Positions 15,722 through 22,756 of a stretch of 26,319 nucleotides of DNA are shown here, one piece after another. Each line of letters begins with the position of its first letter. Within the stretch, counting starts at the first letter, position 1. A program made the translations under genes and the position numbers. Origin of the DNA: Dehalococcoidia bacterium (lineage in GTDB: Bacteria > Chloroflexota > Dehalococcoidia > GIF9 > AB-539-J10); the NCBI GenBank assembly GCA_030621105.1, contig JAUXIH010000003.1:1-26319 (forward strand). Direction: 5' to 3'. Under the pieces are notes generated by a model, which worked only from the letters and a program-made list of their open reading frames with translations, ran no database searches and had not been told where the DNA came from.

Positions 15722-16225
15722 TTGATATTTAGAGGGAAGGTACACAAGTTTGGTTCAGATGTTAATACAGATGTTATTATCCCTGCACGTTATCTCAATG
15801 TTTCTGAACCAGGGGAACTGGCTAAGCATTGTATGGCTGACGTTGATTCTCAATTTACTACTAAGATGGTGCCGGGCGATATTATCATGGCCGAAACTAA
15901 TTTTGGTTGTGGTTCTTCCAGGGAACATGCTCCACTAGCAATAAAGGCTTGTGGCGTTTCCTGTGTGATTGCTCGGAGTTTTGCCAGAATTTTCTTTCGC
16001 AACGCTATTGATATAGGGATGCCTCTCCTCGAATGTGCTGCTGCTGTGGAGAATTCAGAAGCAGGTGATATTTTGGAGGTCGATTTATCTAGTGGGGAGA
16101 TTAACAACATCTCCAGGGGTAAATCATTTCTGGCTAATCCCTATCCTGAGTTTATGTTAGGGATCATCCATGCTGGAGGATTGATAAAGTATACCAAGAG
16201 GTATGCGAAGCATAACTATCACTAG
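15722..16225 (+). CDS. leuD: 3-Isopropylmalate dehydratase, small subunit
   Basis: LeuD supplies the swivelling domain of isopropylmalate isomerase. The 167-residue product opens FRGKVHKFGSDVNTDVIIPA, matching the archaeal-type small subunit, and has the GCGSSREHAPLAIKACGVSC motif near 58-77 and FARIFFRNAIDIGMPLLEC. The start is uncertain. An in-frame TAG at 15713 limits it to codons from 15716 on; TTG 15722 gives the expected N-terminus, but the only good ribosome-binding site (GGAGGA, 15701-15706) is 15 nt away, which is long. Coupling to a 31-codon frame ending at 15732, or an unusual ATA/ATC start, are alternatives. Confidence 0.93.
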   Translation: MIFRGKVHKFGSDVNTDVIIPARYLNVSEPGELAKHCMADVDSQFTTKMVPGDIIMAETNFGCGSSREHAPLAIKACGVSCVIARSFARIFFRNAIDIGMPLLECAAAVENSEAGDILEVDLSSGEINNISRGKSFLANPYPEFMLGIIHAGGLIKYTKRYAKHNYH

Positions 16226-16252
16226 AAGAAGTGCGATATATATAGAAATGCC

Positions 16253-17350
16253 ATGAGCAGTCAGGAATTTGATATAGCTGTATTATCTGGTGATGGAGTA
16301 GGACCAGAGATTATGAATGAGGCTATTAATGTTCTGCACACAATAAGTGAGAAATTTGGTCATTCATTTCATTTTCATGAGGGATTAGTTGGAGGGATTG
16401 CCATAGATACTCAGGGAACAGCTCTTAGTGATGACACTCTGAATATGTGTAGGCAAAGTGATGCTGTCCTCTTTGGAGCAGTGGGAGGCCCCCGTTGGGA
16501 TGATCCTCAAGCAAAGGTTCATCCTGAGGATGGCTTGTTAGCTCTACGTAAGGGTCTGGATTTGTTTGCCAATCTTCGTCCGGTGAAAGTCCTTCCGATG
16601 CTGTCTGGATCCAGTTCAATTAAACCAGAAATAATTGCTGGAGTTGATTTACTGGTGGTCCGAGAGCTTACAGGGGGCATTTATTTTGGCCAGCCTAAGA
16701 AGCAATGGCAGAGTTTGCAAGGCCGACAGGCTGTAGACACCCTGGCTTATTCAGAAATGGAAATTCGACGTATCCTTAAAGCTGGCTTTGAGTTAGCCCA
16801 TGCTCGGCGTAAAAATTTGGTTTCGGTAGATAAAGCTAATGTGTTGCAGACATCACGCTTATGGCGACAGATTGCCATAGAAATGGCTGCGGATTATCCT
16901 GATGTGATATTACAGCACATGCTGGTAGATACTTGTGCTATGCGTCTTATTCGACATCCGGCTGAATTTGATGTGCTGGTTACTGAGAATATGTTTGGCG
17001 ATATCATTACGGATGAGGCCTCTATGCTAGCAGGATCTATGGGTATGTTGCCATCAGCTAGTTTGGCGGGAGTTCCTCTCGGGAGAACTTTCGGGCTATA
17101 TGAACCAATCCATGGCAGTGCTCCTGATATCGCAGGTAAAAATGTTGCTAATCCGATAGCTATCATATTAAGTGTTGCGATGATGCTTCGCTATTCATTC
17201 AGCTTGGAAATTGAAGCCCAAGCTACAGAGAATTCTGTTTTTGGGGTGCTCGCGGAGGGTTACCGCACTGATGATATAATGTCGCACAATAAGACTCGTT
17301 TGGGTACAAAAGAAATGGGACAAGCAATTGTACAGGGCATAAAGATTTAG
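16253..17350 (+). CDS. leuB: 3-Isopropylmalate dehydrogenase
   Basis: LeuB oxidatively decarboxylates 3-isopropylmalate to 2-oxoisocaproate and, in citramalate-route organisms, 3-methylmalate to 2-oxobutyrate. The 365-residue protein shows GDGVGPEIMNEA at the N-terminus, GAVGGPRWDD, FANLRPVKV, the RELTGGIYFG segment with the catalytic tyrosine, VDKANVLQTSRLWR with the catalytic lysine, TENMFGDIITDEASMLAGS with metal-binding aspartates, and YEPIHGSAPDIAGKNVANP for NAD binding. The length and motifs fit LeuB rather than isocitrate dehydrogenase. It sits 27 bp after leuD and 13 bp before cimA; the ribosome-binding site is weak. Confidence 0.95.
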   Translation: MSSQEFDIAVLSGDGVGPEIMNEAINVLHTISEKFGHSFHFHEGLVGGIAIDTQGTALSDDTLNMCRQSDAVLFGAVGGPRWDDPQAKVHPEDGLLALRKGLDLFANLRPVKVLPMLSGSSSIKPEIIAGVDLLVVRELTGGIYFGQPKKQWQSLQGRQAVDTLAYSEMEIRRILKAGFELAHARRKNLVSVDKANVLQTSRLWRQIAIEMAADYPDVILQHMLVDTCAMRLIRHPAEFDVLVTENMFGDIITDEASMLAGSMGMLPSASLAGVPLGRTFGLYEPIHGSAPDIAGKNVANPIAIILSVAMMLRYSFSLEIEAQATENSVFGVLAEGYRTDDIMSHNKTRLGTKEMGQAIVQGIKI

Positions 17351-17363
17351 ATGGAGTACTTGT

Positions 17364-18953
17364 ATGTCGAAAGTTCAACTTTATGATACGACCCTGAGAG
17401 ATGGTTCTCAGGAAGAAGGTATTTCTTTTTCTGTTGAAGACAAACTGAAAATTGTCACGAAGTTAGATGAGCTGGGCATCGACTATATTGAAGGTGGGTG
17501 GCCTGGCTCTAACCCTAAGGACACAGAGTTCTTTAACAGGGTAGCAATGCTTCCCTTAGTTCATACAACACTTGTCGCTTTTGGAAGCACACGGCGGGCG
17601 TACTCTCGTGTGGATAACGATGATAATCTCAGGGCTTTGCTTGAGGCTAAGACTAAGGTGGTTACCCTTGTAGGTAAGGGTTGGGATAAGCATGTTACGC
17701 AAGTGTTGGAGACAACACTGGAAGAGCATCTCGATATGATTAAAGACTCTATTGCTTATCTAACAACCAAGGGACGCAGAGTGTTCTTTGATGCGGAACA
17801 TTTCTTCGATGGATATCGAGATAACGCGGAATACGCCTTGGCAGTGGTTACTGCAGCTGCCAGTGCTGGTGCTGAGTGTGTGATTCTCTGCGACACCAAT
17901 GGTGGTAGTTTGCCCCATCAGATCATAGAGATTATCAAGGCAGTTCAAAAGGCCAGCCCTGTTTCTTTGGGGATACATGCTCACAACGATAGTGATCTCG
18001 GCGTGGCCAATTCACTGGCTGCCATAGAAGCAGGAGTAGTTCAGGTTCAAGGAACTATTAATGGCTACGGGGAGCGTTGTGGCAATGCCAATCTATGTTC
18101 TGTCATTCCCAATATGCAGCTTAAATTGGGTCTTGATTGTGTTGGTGCCCAACTGAGCAGACTGACTGAAGTTTCTCACTATGTGTCCGAGATAGCTAAT
18201 CTAGCACACTATAACCGACTTCCTTATGTTGGGGATAAGGCCTTTACTCATAAGGGGGGAATACATGTTTCCGCTTTGGCAAAATGGGAGGATAGTTATC
18301 AGCACATTAGCCCTAAACTGGTGGGCAATTATCCCAGGGTGATTATCTCAGACTTGGCGGGGAAGAGTAGCATTATGTACAAGGCTCGAGAGCGCAAGCT
18401 CCCTATTCCAAAAGCAAAACAAGTCGCAACGATATTGAAGCAGATAAAGTTGCTGGAAAAACAAGGCTTCCAGTATGATAGTGCTGAGGCATCTTTTGAT
18501 CTGTTACTCTATCGTGCTCAGCCTTCTTACCGTCCACCTTTTGAACTGGTAGACTTTATGGTTGTGGTGGAGAAGTGGCGTCGTCCCCATATGGGAGGTG
18601 ATGTCGAGGAACCATTAGCAGAAGCTATTATAAAAGTTAGGGTTGATAGTAAAATAGTACATACAGCTGCAGAAGGGCATGGCCCTGTTAATGCTCTGGA
18701 CCAGGCATTGCGCAAGGCGTTGGTTCAGTTTTACCCTGATTTAGATACTGTGACCCTTATAGACTATAAGGTACGTATATTGGAAGAAACTGCTGGCACT
18801 GCTTCCCAGACAAGGGTGCTTATTGAATCTGGAGATGGCAAAGAGCATTGGAGAACAGTAGGCAGTTCATCCAATATTATTGAGGCTAGTTGGTTAGCTC
18901 TGGTAGATAGCATTGAGTATTGGCTGGTTAAAAACTCAAGGACACGTAGCTGA
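17364..18953 (+). CDS. cimA: (R)-Citramalate synthase
   Basis: CimA condenses pyruvate and acetyl-CoA to citramalate, giving a threonine-independent route to 2-oxobutyrate and isoleucine. The 529-residue protein has the DRE-TIM start QLYDTTLRDGSQEEGISFS, IEGGWPGSNPKD, LCDTNGG and the metal-binding HAHNDSDLGVANSLAA. It also has GTINGYGERCGNANLCSVIP, HKGGIHVSALAK and a C-terminal LeuA-type regulatory domain (about 390-525). The SQEEG and GGWPGSNPKD patterns are those of the CimA family, not LeuA. GGAG lies upstream of ATG 17364. It is the last gene of the operon, followed by a terminator at 19026-19057. Confidence 0.94.
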   Translation: MSKVQLYDTTLRDGSQEEGISFSVEDKLKIVTKLDELGIDYIEGGWPGSNPKDTEFFNRVAMLPLVHTTLVAFGSTRRAYSRVDNDDNLRALLEAKTKVVTLVGKGWDKHVTQVLETTLEEHLDMIKDSIAYLTTKGRRVFFDAEHFFDGYRDNAEYALAVVTAAASAGAECVILCDTNGGSLPHQIIEIIKAVQKASPVSLGIHAHNDSDLGVANSLAAIEAGVVQVQGTINGYGERCGNANLCSVIPNMQLKLGLDCVGAQLSRLTEVSHYVSEIANLAHYNRLPYVGDKAFTHKGGIHVSALAKWEDSYQHISPKLVGNYPRVIISDLAGKSSIMYKARERKLPIPKAKQVATILKQIKLLEKQGFQYDSAEASFDLLLYRAQPSYRPPFELVDFMVVVEKWRRPHMGGDVEEPLAEAIIKVRVDSKIVHTAAEGHGPVNALDQALRKALVQFYPDLDTVTLIDYKVRILEETAGTASQTRVLIESGDGKEHWRTVGSSSNIIEASWLALVDSIEYWLVKNSRTRS

Positions 18954-19025
18954 TAGTTATGGAGCTAGGATCGGAAAACATTAATTAGGTACAGGCTTGG
19001 TATTTGCTAAGGGTGGAGGTAAATT

Positions 19026-19057
19026 CAACGGAGTGGCCTCCGAGAAGTTGTTTTTTT
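19026..19057 (+). terminator. Rho-independent terminator after cimA
   Basis: CAAC and GGAG pair with CTCC and GTTG around a TGGC loop, with a 5-nt bulge (GAGAA) in the 3' arm, followed immediately by seven T residues (19051-19057). It lies about 75 bp after the cimA stop and abuts the end of the convergent sagB gene. The bulge weakens the stem, but position and T-run support a terminator for the rightward operon. Confidence 0.65.
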
Positions 19058-19750
19058 CTATAGTGGCATACCTACTGGCATGATATATAAAGGTTTAAAT
19101 TGACTGTCTACTCTTAATATATTCCTCACCTTTACATCATCGAAGGCACCGACTTCTACTGTGGCTAGTCCTAGTGTTGTTACCTGCAGGTGAATGTTTT
19201 CCCCTGCATGCCCAGTCTCCATATGAATGTATCGTTTTCCCCTCTCTTCATAGGTATACAGGGTTCTGGAATAAACAGCACAGATCACAATATCTACCGG
19301 CACGGTAGCGAGAAATCCTTGATCTAAGGCAGCTCCGGCCAGTTCTGTCCTCAGGTCACCAGACCGATGTAGCTGCAATGCATGTGTATTGGCATGATAG
19401 TAATAAATGCCGGCTGGTAGCTTTGCAACCCCTGCATATCGTTTCACTTCAGGCCCAGAACTGATTGCTATAGCCTGTTTACCAATAATTAAGAAAATCT
19501 CTAGGGGATAGGTGCCACCAGCGCTGGGCGCTGCTCTAAGACTTTTTTCTGGGCTGGTGATTCCCTGAGCTGCCCAGAGGATTTGTCCTAACTGATATAT
19601 ACTGAGAGGCTCTGCTTTGAATCTTCTTATTGATCTGCGCTTAGCAATACTCTCTTCGAGTGATATCTGACCTTTCAACTGTGGGAGGGGAAGCTTTATT
19701 AGATAGGGAAAATTATCCTGCCCTCTATTCTTAGTCTTAGCTATTGACAT
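19058..19750 (-). CDS. SagB/ThcOx-type nitroreductase-family flavoprotein
   Basis: The 230-residue protein belongs to the nitroreductase fold: the FMN-phosphate-binding RRSIRRFKAEPLS lies at about 38-50, SAGGTYPLEIFLI near the middle is typical of the SagB/ThcOx branch, and GHAGENIHLQVTTLGLATVEVGAF is the usual second cofactor and dimer segment. In azole-peptide clusters SagB oxidises azolines, but no YcaO or precursor peptide is seen here, so that role is not supported. Stand-alone members are common and mostly uncharacterised. It follows rtcB by 4 bp in the archease-rtcB operon. The substrate is unknown. Confidence 0.88.
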   Translation of the reverse strand: MSIAKTKNRGQDNFPYLIKLPLPQLKGQISLEESIAKRRSIRRFKAEPLSIYQLGQILWAAQGITSPEKSLRAAPSAGGTYPLEIFLIIGKQAIAISSGPEVKRYAGVAKLPAGIYYYHANTHALQLHRSGDLRTELAGAALDQGFLATVPVDIVICAVYSRTLYTYEERGKRYIHMETGHAGENIHLQVTTLGLATVEVGAFDDVKVRNILRVDSQFKPLYIMPVGMPL

Positions 19751-19754
19751 TTTA

Positions 19755-21212
19755 CTACCCCTTTATCACTGCTACCGGAATAGTCAGAGCTACTTTTTTA
19801 GAGATACCGACCTGCTGGGCGACATCGATTACCTTGGCTACGTCTCTATAAGCCTGAGATGCCTCCTCTGCCAAGGAAGATATACTGCCTGTTTTAATAG
19901 TGATATTTCTCTCGTGTAACGCCCGTAGTACCTCCCTGCCGGTTAAGCTCCGCTTGGCGGCGCTACGGCTTAGTATTCTACCAGCACCATGACATGTAGA
20001 CCCAAAACTTTCCTCCATAGCCTTCTGAGTACCGACGGCGATGAATGAACAACGCCCCATATCTCCGGGAATGAGGACAGGCTGTCCTATTTTCTGATAG
20101 CGTTGGGGAATGTCTTTATGTCCTGGGGGAAAGGCCCGGGTGGCTCCTTTGCGATGGACATAAACCTTAATCCTCTTACCTTCTACCAAGTGGTATTCTG
20201 CCTTGGCGATATTGTGAGCAACATCGTATACCTGTTTCATGCCTAATTTATCATGTGATTTGCCGAAAACTCGGGAGAAGCTTTCTCTGGTCCAATGAGT
20301 GATACATTGACGGTTGACCCAAGCATAGTTGGCAGCACATGCCATAGTCTCCAGATAATCCTTTCCTTCACGTGATTCTATTGGAGCACAGGCGAGCTGG
20401 CGATCAGGAAGTTTTATATCATAGTTTAATACTGCCCTTTCCATCACTCGTAAGGCATCGGTACATACTTGGTGCCCAAAACCTCGAGAGCCTGTGTGAA
20501 TAAGTACTAGTATCTGACCTATCTGATTGATGCCCATAGCGCTTGCTGCTTGAGGGTCGAAGATTTCCCTGACCATCTGAACCTCGAGGAAGTGGTTTCC
20601 TGAGCCCAGAGTTCCGGCTTGGGACATACCTCTTTTTATTGCCCTTTCACTTAACTTATCAGGGTTCGCTTCTGTCATGCAACCTCTTTCCTCGGTGACG
20701 TCTAGATCCTCGTTGGAGCCAAAGCCATGTTTTATGGCCCACCTGGATCCTTCGGCAACAAGCTTTTCCATCTCACTTGAGCTCACCTTCATTTTACCCT
20801 CGGAGCCCAATCCTGATGGTATGTTTCTGAATAGTTCGTCAACTAGCTGTTGTATTTTTGGCCTCACTTCAGATTCAACCAGATTGGTGCGCAGTAACCT
20901 GATGCCACAGTTGATGTCATAGCCCACTCCTCCTGGGGAAATTACACCGCTGGTGGCATCCATTGCCGCTACTCCCCCGATGGGAAAGCCATAGCCCCAG
21001 TGGATATCAGGCATAGCAAAGGAGAATTTGAGAATTCCTGGCAGAAAAGCGACATTGACGACCTGCTCCAGTGCTTGTTCTCTTCTTATTGCTTCCAGCA
21101 TCTCTTCAGTGGCATAGATTAACCCTGGGACTCTCATGCCAGATTTGTAATCCTGGGGAATTTTCCAATGAAAATCATCTATTTTGACAATTTGTCCGTG
21201 CCATTGTGTCAT
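19755..21212 (-). CDS. rtcB: RNA-splicing ligase RtcB
   Basis: RtcB joins RNA 2',3'-cyclic phosphate or 3'-phosphate ends to 5'-hydroxyl ends using GTP and Mn2+, in tRNA splicing or RNA repair. The 485-residue protein is full length. Signatures are AMPDIHWGYGFPIGGVAAMD (66-85), GGVGYDINCGIR with metal-binding Cys102, GTLGSGNHFLEVQ, LIHTGSRGFGHQVCTD, and STCHGAGR with the predicted guanylylated His408. It follows archease by 11 bp, so the ligase and its activator are made together. It has no intein, which some RtcB genes carry. Confidence 0.97.
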   Translation of the reverse strand: MTQWHGQIVKIDDFHWKIPQDYKSGMRVPGLIYATEEMLEAIRREQALEQVVNVAFLPGILKFSFAMPDIHWGYGFPIGGVAAMDATSGVISPGGVGYDINCGIRLLRTNLVESEVRPKIQQLVDELFRNIPSGLGSEGKMKVSSSEMEKLVAEGSRWAIKHGFGSNEDLDVTEERGCMTEANPDKLSERAIKRGMSQAGTLGSGNHFLEVQMVREIFDPQAASAMGINQIGQILVLIHTGSRGFGHQVCTDALRVMERAVLNYDIKLPDRQLACAPIESREGKDYLETMACAANYAWVNRQCITHWTRESFSRVFGKSHDKLGMKQVYDVAHNIAKAEYHLVEGKRIKVYVHRKGATRAFPPGHKDIPQRYQKIGQPVLIPGDMGRCSFIAVGTQKAMEESFGSTCHGAGRILSRSAAKRSLTGREVLRALHERNITIKTGSISSLAEEASQAYRDVAKVIDVAQQVGISKKVALTIPVAVIKG

Positions 21213-21223
21213 ATGCAGTATTC

Positions 21224-21646
21224 CTATATATCGAAAATTACCTGTGCTTTATATCCGTGGCCATCTCTCTCTATTTGTAGCATGTGGTATGTTGCTGCTT
21301 TTACCCCTGTCTTTATTCTGTGTTTTAGAATATCGATAGTTTCCCCATAGCAAGTGGCTGTAAGCTGGGTATCGCTTATGGCTTTGATATCAAATCGGCA
21401 AAGCAGAAGGTGCTCTACATCGAAGAGGTAGATAAGTTCATTAAGCCATTCCACCAGTAAGCTCTCGACGTTCGTACTTGTTATCGCTACATCGTGTTGT
21501 ATTTGAACTTCAATATCTGTTGTTTTCGTGATTAGGCTAAACAAAGCTAAAGCAGCATGGGAAAATACTTCCTTTATGTTGTTTCCATAAGCGATGATTC
21601 CAACATCCGCAGTGTGGTCGATAACTTTGAATGTTTTAACTGTCAT
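21224..21646 (-). CDS. Archease (RtcB activator)
   Basis: Archease speeds RtcB guanylylation and allows multiple turnover. The 140-residue product has the archease N-terminal motif IDHTADVGIIAYG with acidic metal ligands (Asp10, Asp14), EWLNELIYLFD in the middle, a GETIDILKHRIKTGVKAATYH segment, and the conserved C-terminal aspartate (FDI, Asp139). Length and pattern are typical. It is the first gene of the archease-rtcB-sagB operon, preceded by an extended -10 promoter at 21675-21683 and, 123 bp upstream, by a 5S rRNA gene on the same strand. Confidence 0.94.
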   Translation of the reverse strand: MTVKTFKVIDHTADVGIIAYGNNIKEVFSHAALALFSLITKTTDIEVQIQHDVAITSTNVESLLVEWLNELIYLFDVEHLLLCRFDIKAISDTQLTATCYGETIDILKHRIKTGVKAATYHMLQIERDGHGYKAQVIFDI

Positions 21647-21674
21647 CCGGCCCTGTTGCTATATGATGTCTTTA

Positions 21675-21683
21675 ATTATAGCA
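21675..21683 (-). promoter_or_regulatory. Extended -10 promoter of archease-rtcB-sagB
   Basis: On the minus strand the sequence reads TGCTATAAT, a perfect -10 hexamer with its TGn extension. No good -35 is visible, which is usual for extended -10 promoters. A start near 21668 would give a leader of about 22 nt to the ATG at 21646; the only possible ribosome-binding site is a weak CAGGG. Confidence 0.55.
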
Positions 21684-21769
21684 TGCTACTGATGATTTCC
21701 CTTCACATTGCGTTATTTGCTGTCAGATATGGCATGCGGTTTTCAGTGAGGGTGAGATACTAGAGAGAG

Positions 21770-21891
21770 CCTCCTGGCAACGACATATTTTCCCAGAGGG
21801 TTGCCCCTTCAGTATCGTCTGCGCTGGAGAGTTTCACTGCCGTGTTCGGGATGGGAACGGGTGGTTCCACTCCGCTACAGTCACCAGAAAG
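21770..21891 (-). rRNA. rrf: 5S ribosomal RNA
   Basis: The minus strand contains the conserved 5S core CCCGTTCCCATCCCGAACAC followed by GGCAGTGAAACTCTCCAGCGC, and later the GATACTG and GGGCAACCC helices. The ends were set by helix I: CTTTCTGGT at the 5' end pairs through nine positions (three G-U) with GCCAGGAGG (reading 3' to 5' as GGAGGACCG) at the 3' end, giving about 122 nt. No 23S or 16S gene is adjacent: upstream lies only a 70-bp promoter region and then a gene on the opposite strand. It is therefore a solitary 5S gene with its own promoter. Ends may be off by a few bases. Confidence 0.93.
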
Positions 21892-21905
21892 CTCTTATGC
21901 CATAG

Positions 21906-21935
21906 AGTATAATTTATCTTGAGCTAAAAATTCAA
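21906..21935 (-). promoter_or_regulatory. Promoter of the 5S rRNA gene
   Basis: On the minus strand TTGAAT (21935-21930) and TATACT (21911-21906) are 18 bp apart. A start near 21899 would place about seven extra nucleotides before the mature 5S end at 21891, fitting a short processed leader. The -10 overlaps the opposite-strand TATAAT of the DUF72 gene by four base pairs. Confidence 0.55.
21908..21913 (+). promoter_or_regulatory. -10 box upstream of the DUF72 gene
   Basis: A perfect TATAAT lies about 50 bp upstream of the DUF72 ATG at 21963; the start site would be near 21920. No recognisable -35 occurs at the right distance, where the 5S 5' end begins. AAGGGG at 21951-21956 is a good ribosome-binding site, 6 nt before the ATG. 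It overlaps the 5S promoter -10 on the other strand, so the two may compete. Confidence 0.4.
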
Positions 21936-21962
21936 GTCTGTGCTGATCATAAGGGGCTTCCA

Positions 21963-22688
21963 ATGTTGAAATACTATGTTGGTTGTAGCGGATGGTACTA
22001 CGAGCATTGGTGTAATACATACTATCCTCGAGGATTAACCAGAACAAAATGGCTGCATCATTACTCTCGGGACTTTCCTACAGTCGAAATCAACAATAGT
22101 TTTTACCGCTTGCCATCAGAGAAGTCTTTTACTAACTGGAAGGATTCTGTGCCAGATGATTTTGTTTTTAGTGTAAAGGCGAGTCGTTACGTTACCCACA
22201 TCAAGAGATTGAAAGACTCAGCTTCGGCAGTAAACACCTTTGTGTCTCGAGCTCATTTCCTTGGAAGCAAACTTGGCCCTTTATTATATCAATTACCCCC
22301 GAACATGAGGCGGGATGACAGGATTTTAGAAGATTTTTTGGCTGCCTTGCCGCAGGGATATTATCATGTGCTGGAATTTCGCCACAGATCATGGTTTGAT
22401 GATGCTGTTTTCCGTTTGTTACGGCGCTATAACGTTGGTGTGTGTGTTTTTGACATGCCAGGTTTTATATCTCCTTTAGTAGCTACCAGCAACTTAGCTT
22501 ATATTCGTTTTCATGGTAGTGCAAGATTGTATTCTAGTTACTATTCTGAAGAGGAACTGTCTCGGTGGGCCACCGATATTCTTTTGTTAGGGAAGCAAGT
22601 CGAGGTTGTCTACATTTACTTTAATAATGATGCTGAAGCTTTCGCAGTAAGAAATGCTTTGACCTTAAGACGATTATTGGAGCAATAG
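21963..22688 (+). CDS. DUF72 (YecE-like) family protein
   Basis: The 241-residue protein has the DUF72 TIM-barrel hallmarks: YYVGCSGWYYEHWCNTYYP at the N-terminus, FPTVEINNSFYRLPSEKSFTNW, DDFVFSVKASRYVTHIKRL, LGPLLYQLPPN, VLEFRHRSWF, LAYIRFHGS and the closing VVYIYFNNDAEAFAVRNA. The length is typical. Members are widespread in bacteria and archaea and structurally resemble sugar-phosphate isomerases or endonuclease IV, but no reaction is established. The start is supported by AAGGGG 6 nt upstream. It is a single-gene unit, divergent from the 5S gene and convergent with uvrC, with no clear terminator in the 68 bp between. Confidence 0.92.
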   Translation: MLKYYVGCSGWYYEHWCNTYYPRGLTRTKWLHHYSRDFPTVEINNSFYRLPSEKSFTNWKDSVPDDFVFSVKASRYVTHIKRLKDSASAVNTFVSRAHFLGSKLGPLLYQLPPNMRRDDRILEDFLAALPQGYYHVLEFRHRSWFDDAVFRLLRRYNVGVCVFDMPGFISPLVATSNLAYIRFHGSARLYSSYYSEEELSRWATDILLLGKQVEVVYIYFNNDAEAFAVRNALTLRRLLEQ

Positions 22689-22756
22689 TCAATAGATAGA
22701 GACACTTAAGCACGAAATAATATGCCTGTTTGAAGAAATCCCAGGTTGGATTTGAC

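Larger units (their letters stand above)
21647..21962. other. Intergenic region without protein gene
   Basis: This 316-bp gap between archease and the DUF72 gene holds, from left to right, the archease promoter, about 85 bp (21684-21769) in which I see neither a gene nor a terminator hairpin with T-run, the 5S rRNA gene, and the back-to-back promoters for 5S and DUF72. Confidence 0.8.

Noticed and set aside
22689..22756. Possible terminator between convergent DUF72 and uvrC genes.
   Set aside because: No stem followed by a T-run was found on either strand in these 68 bp.
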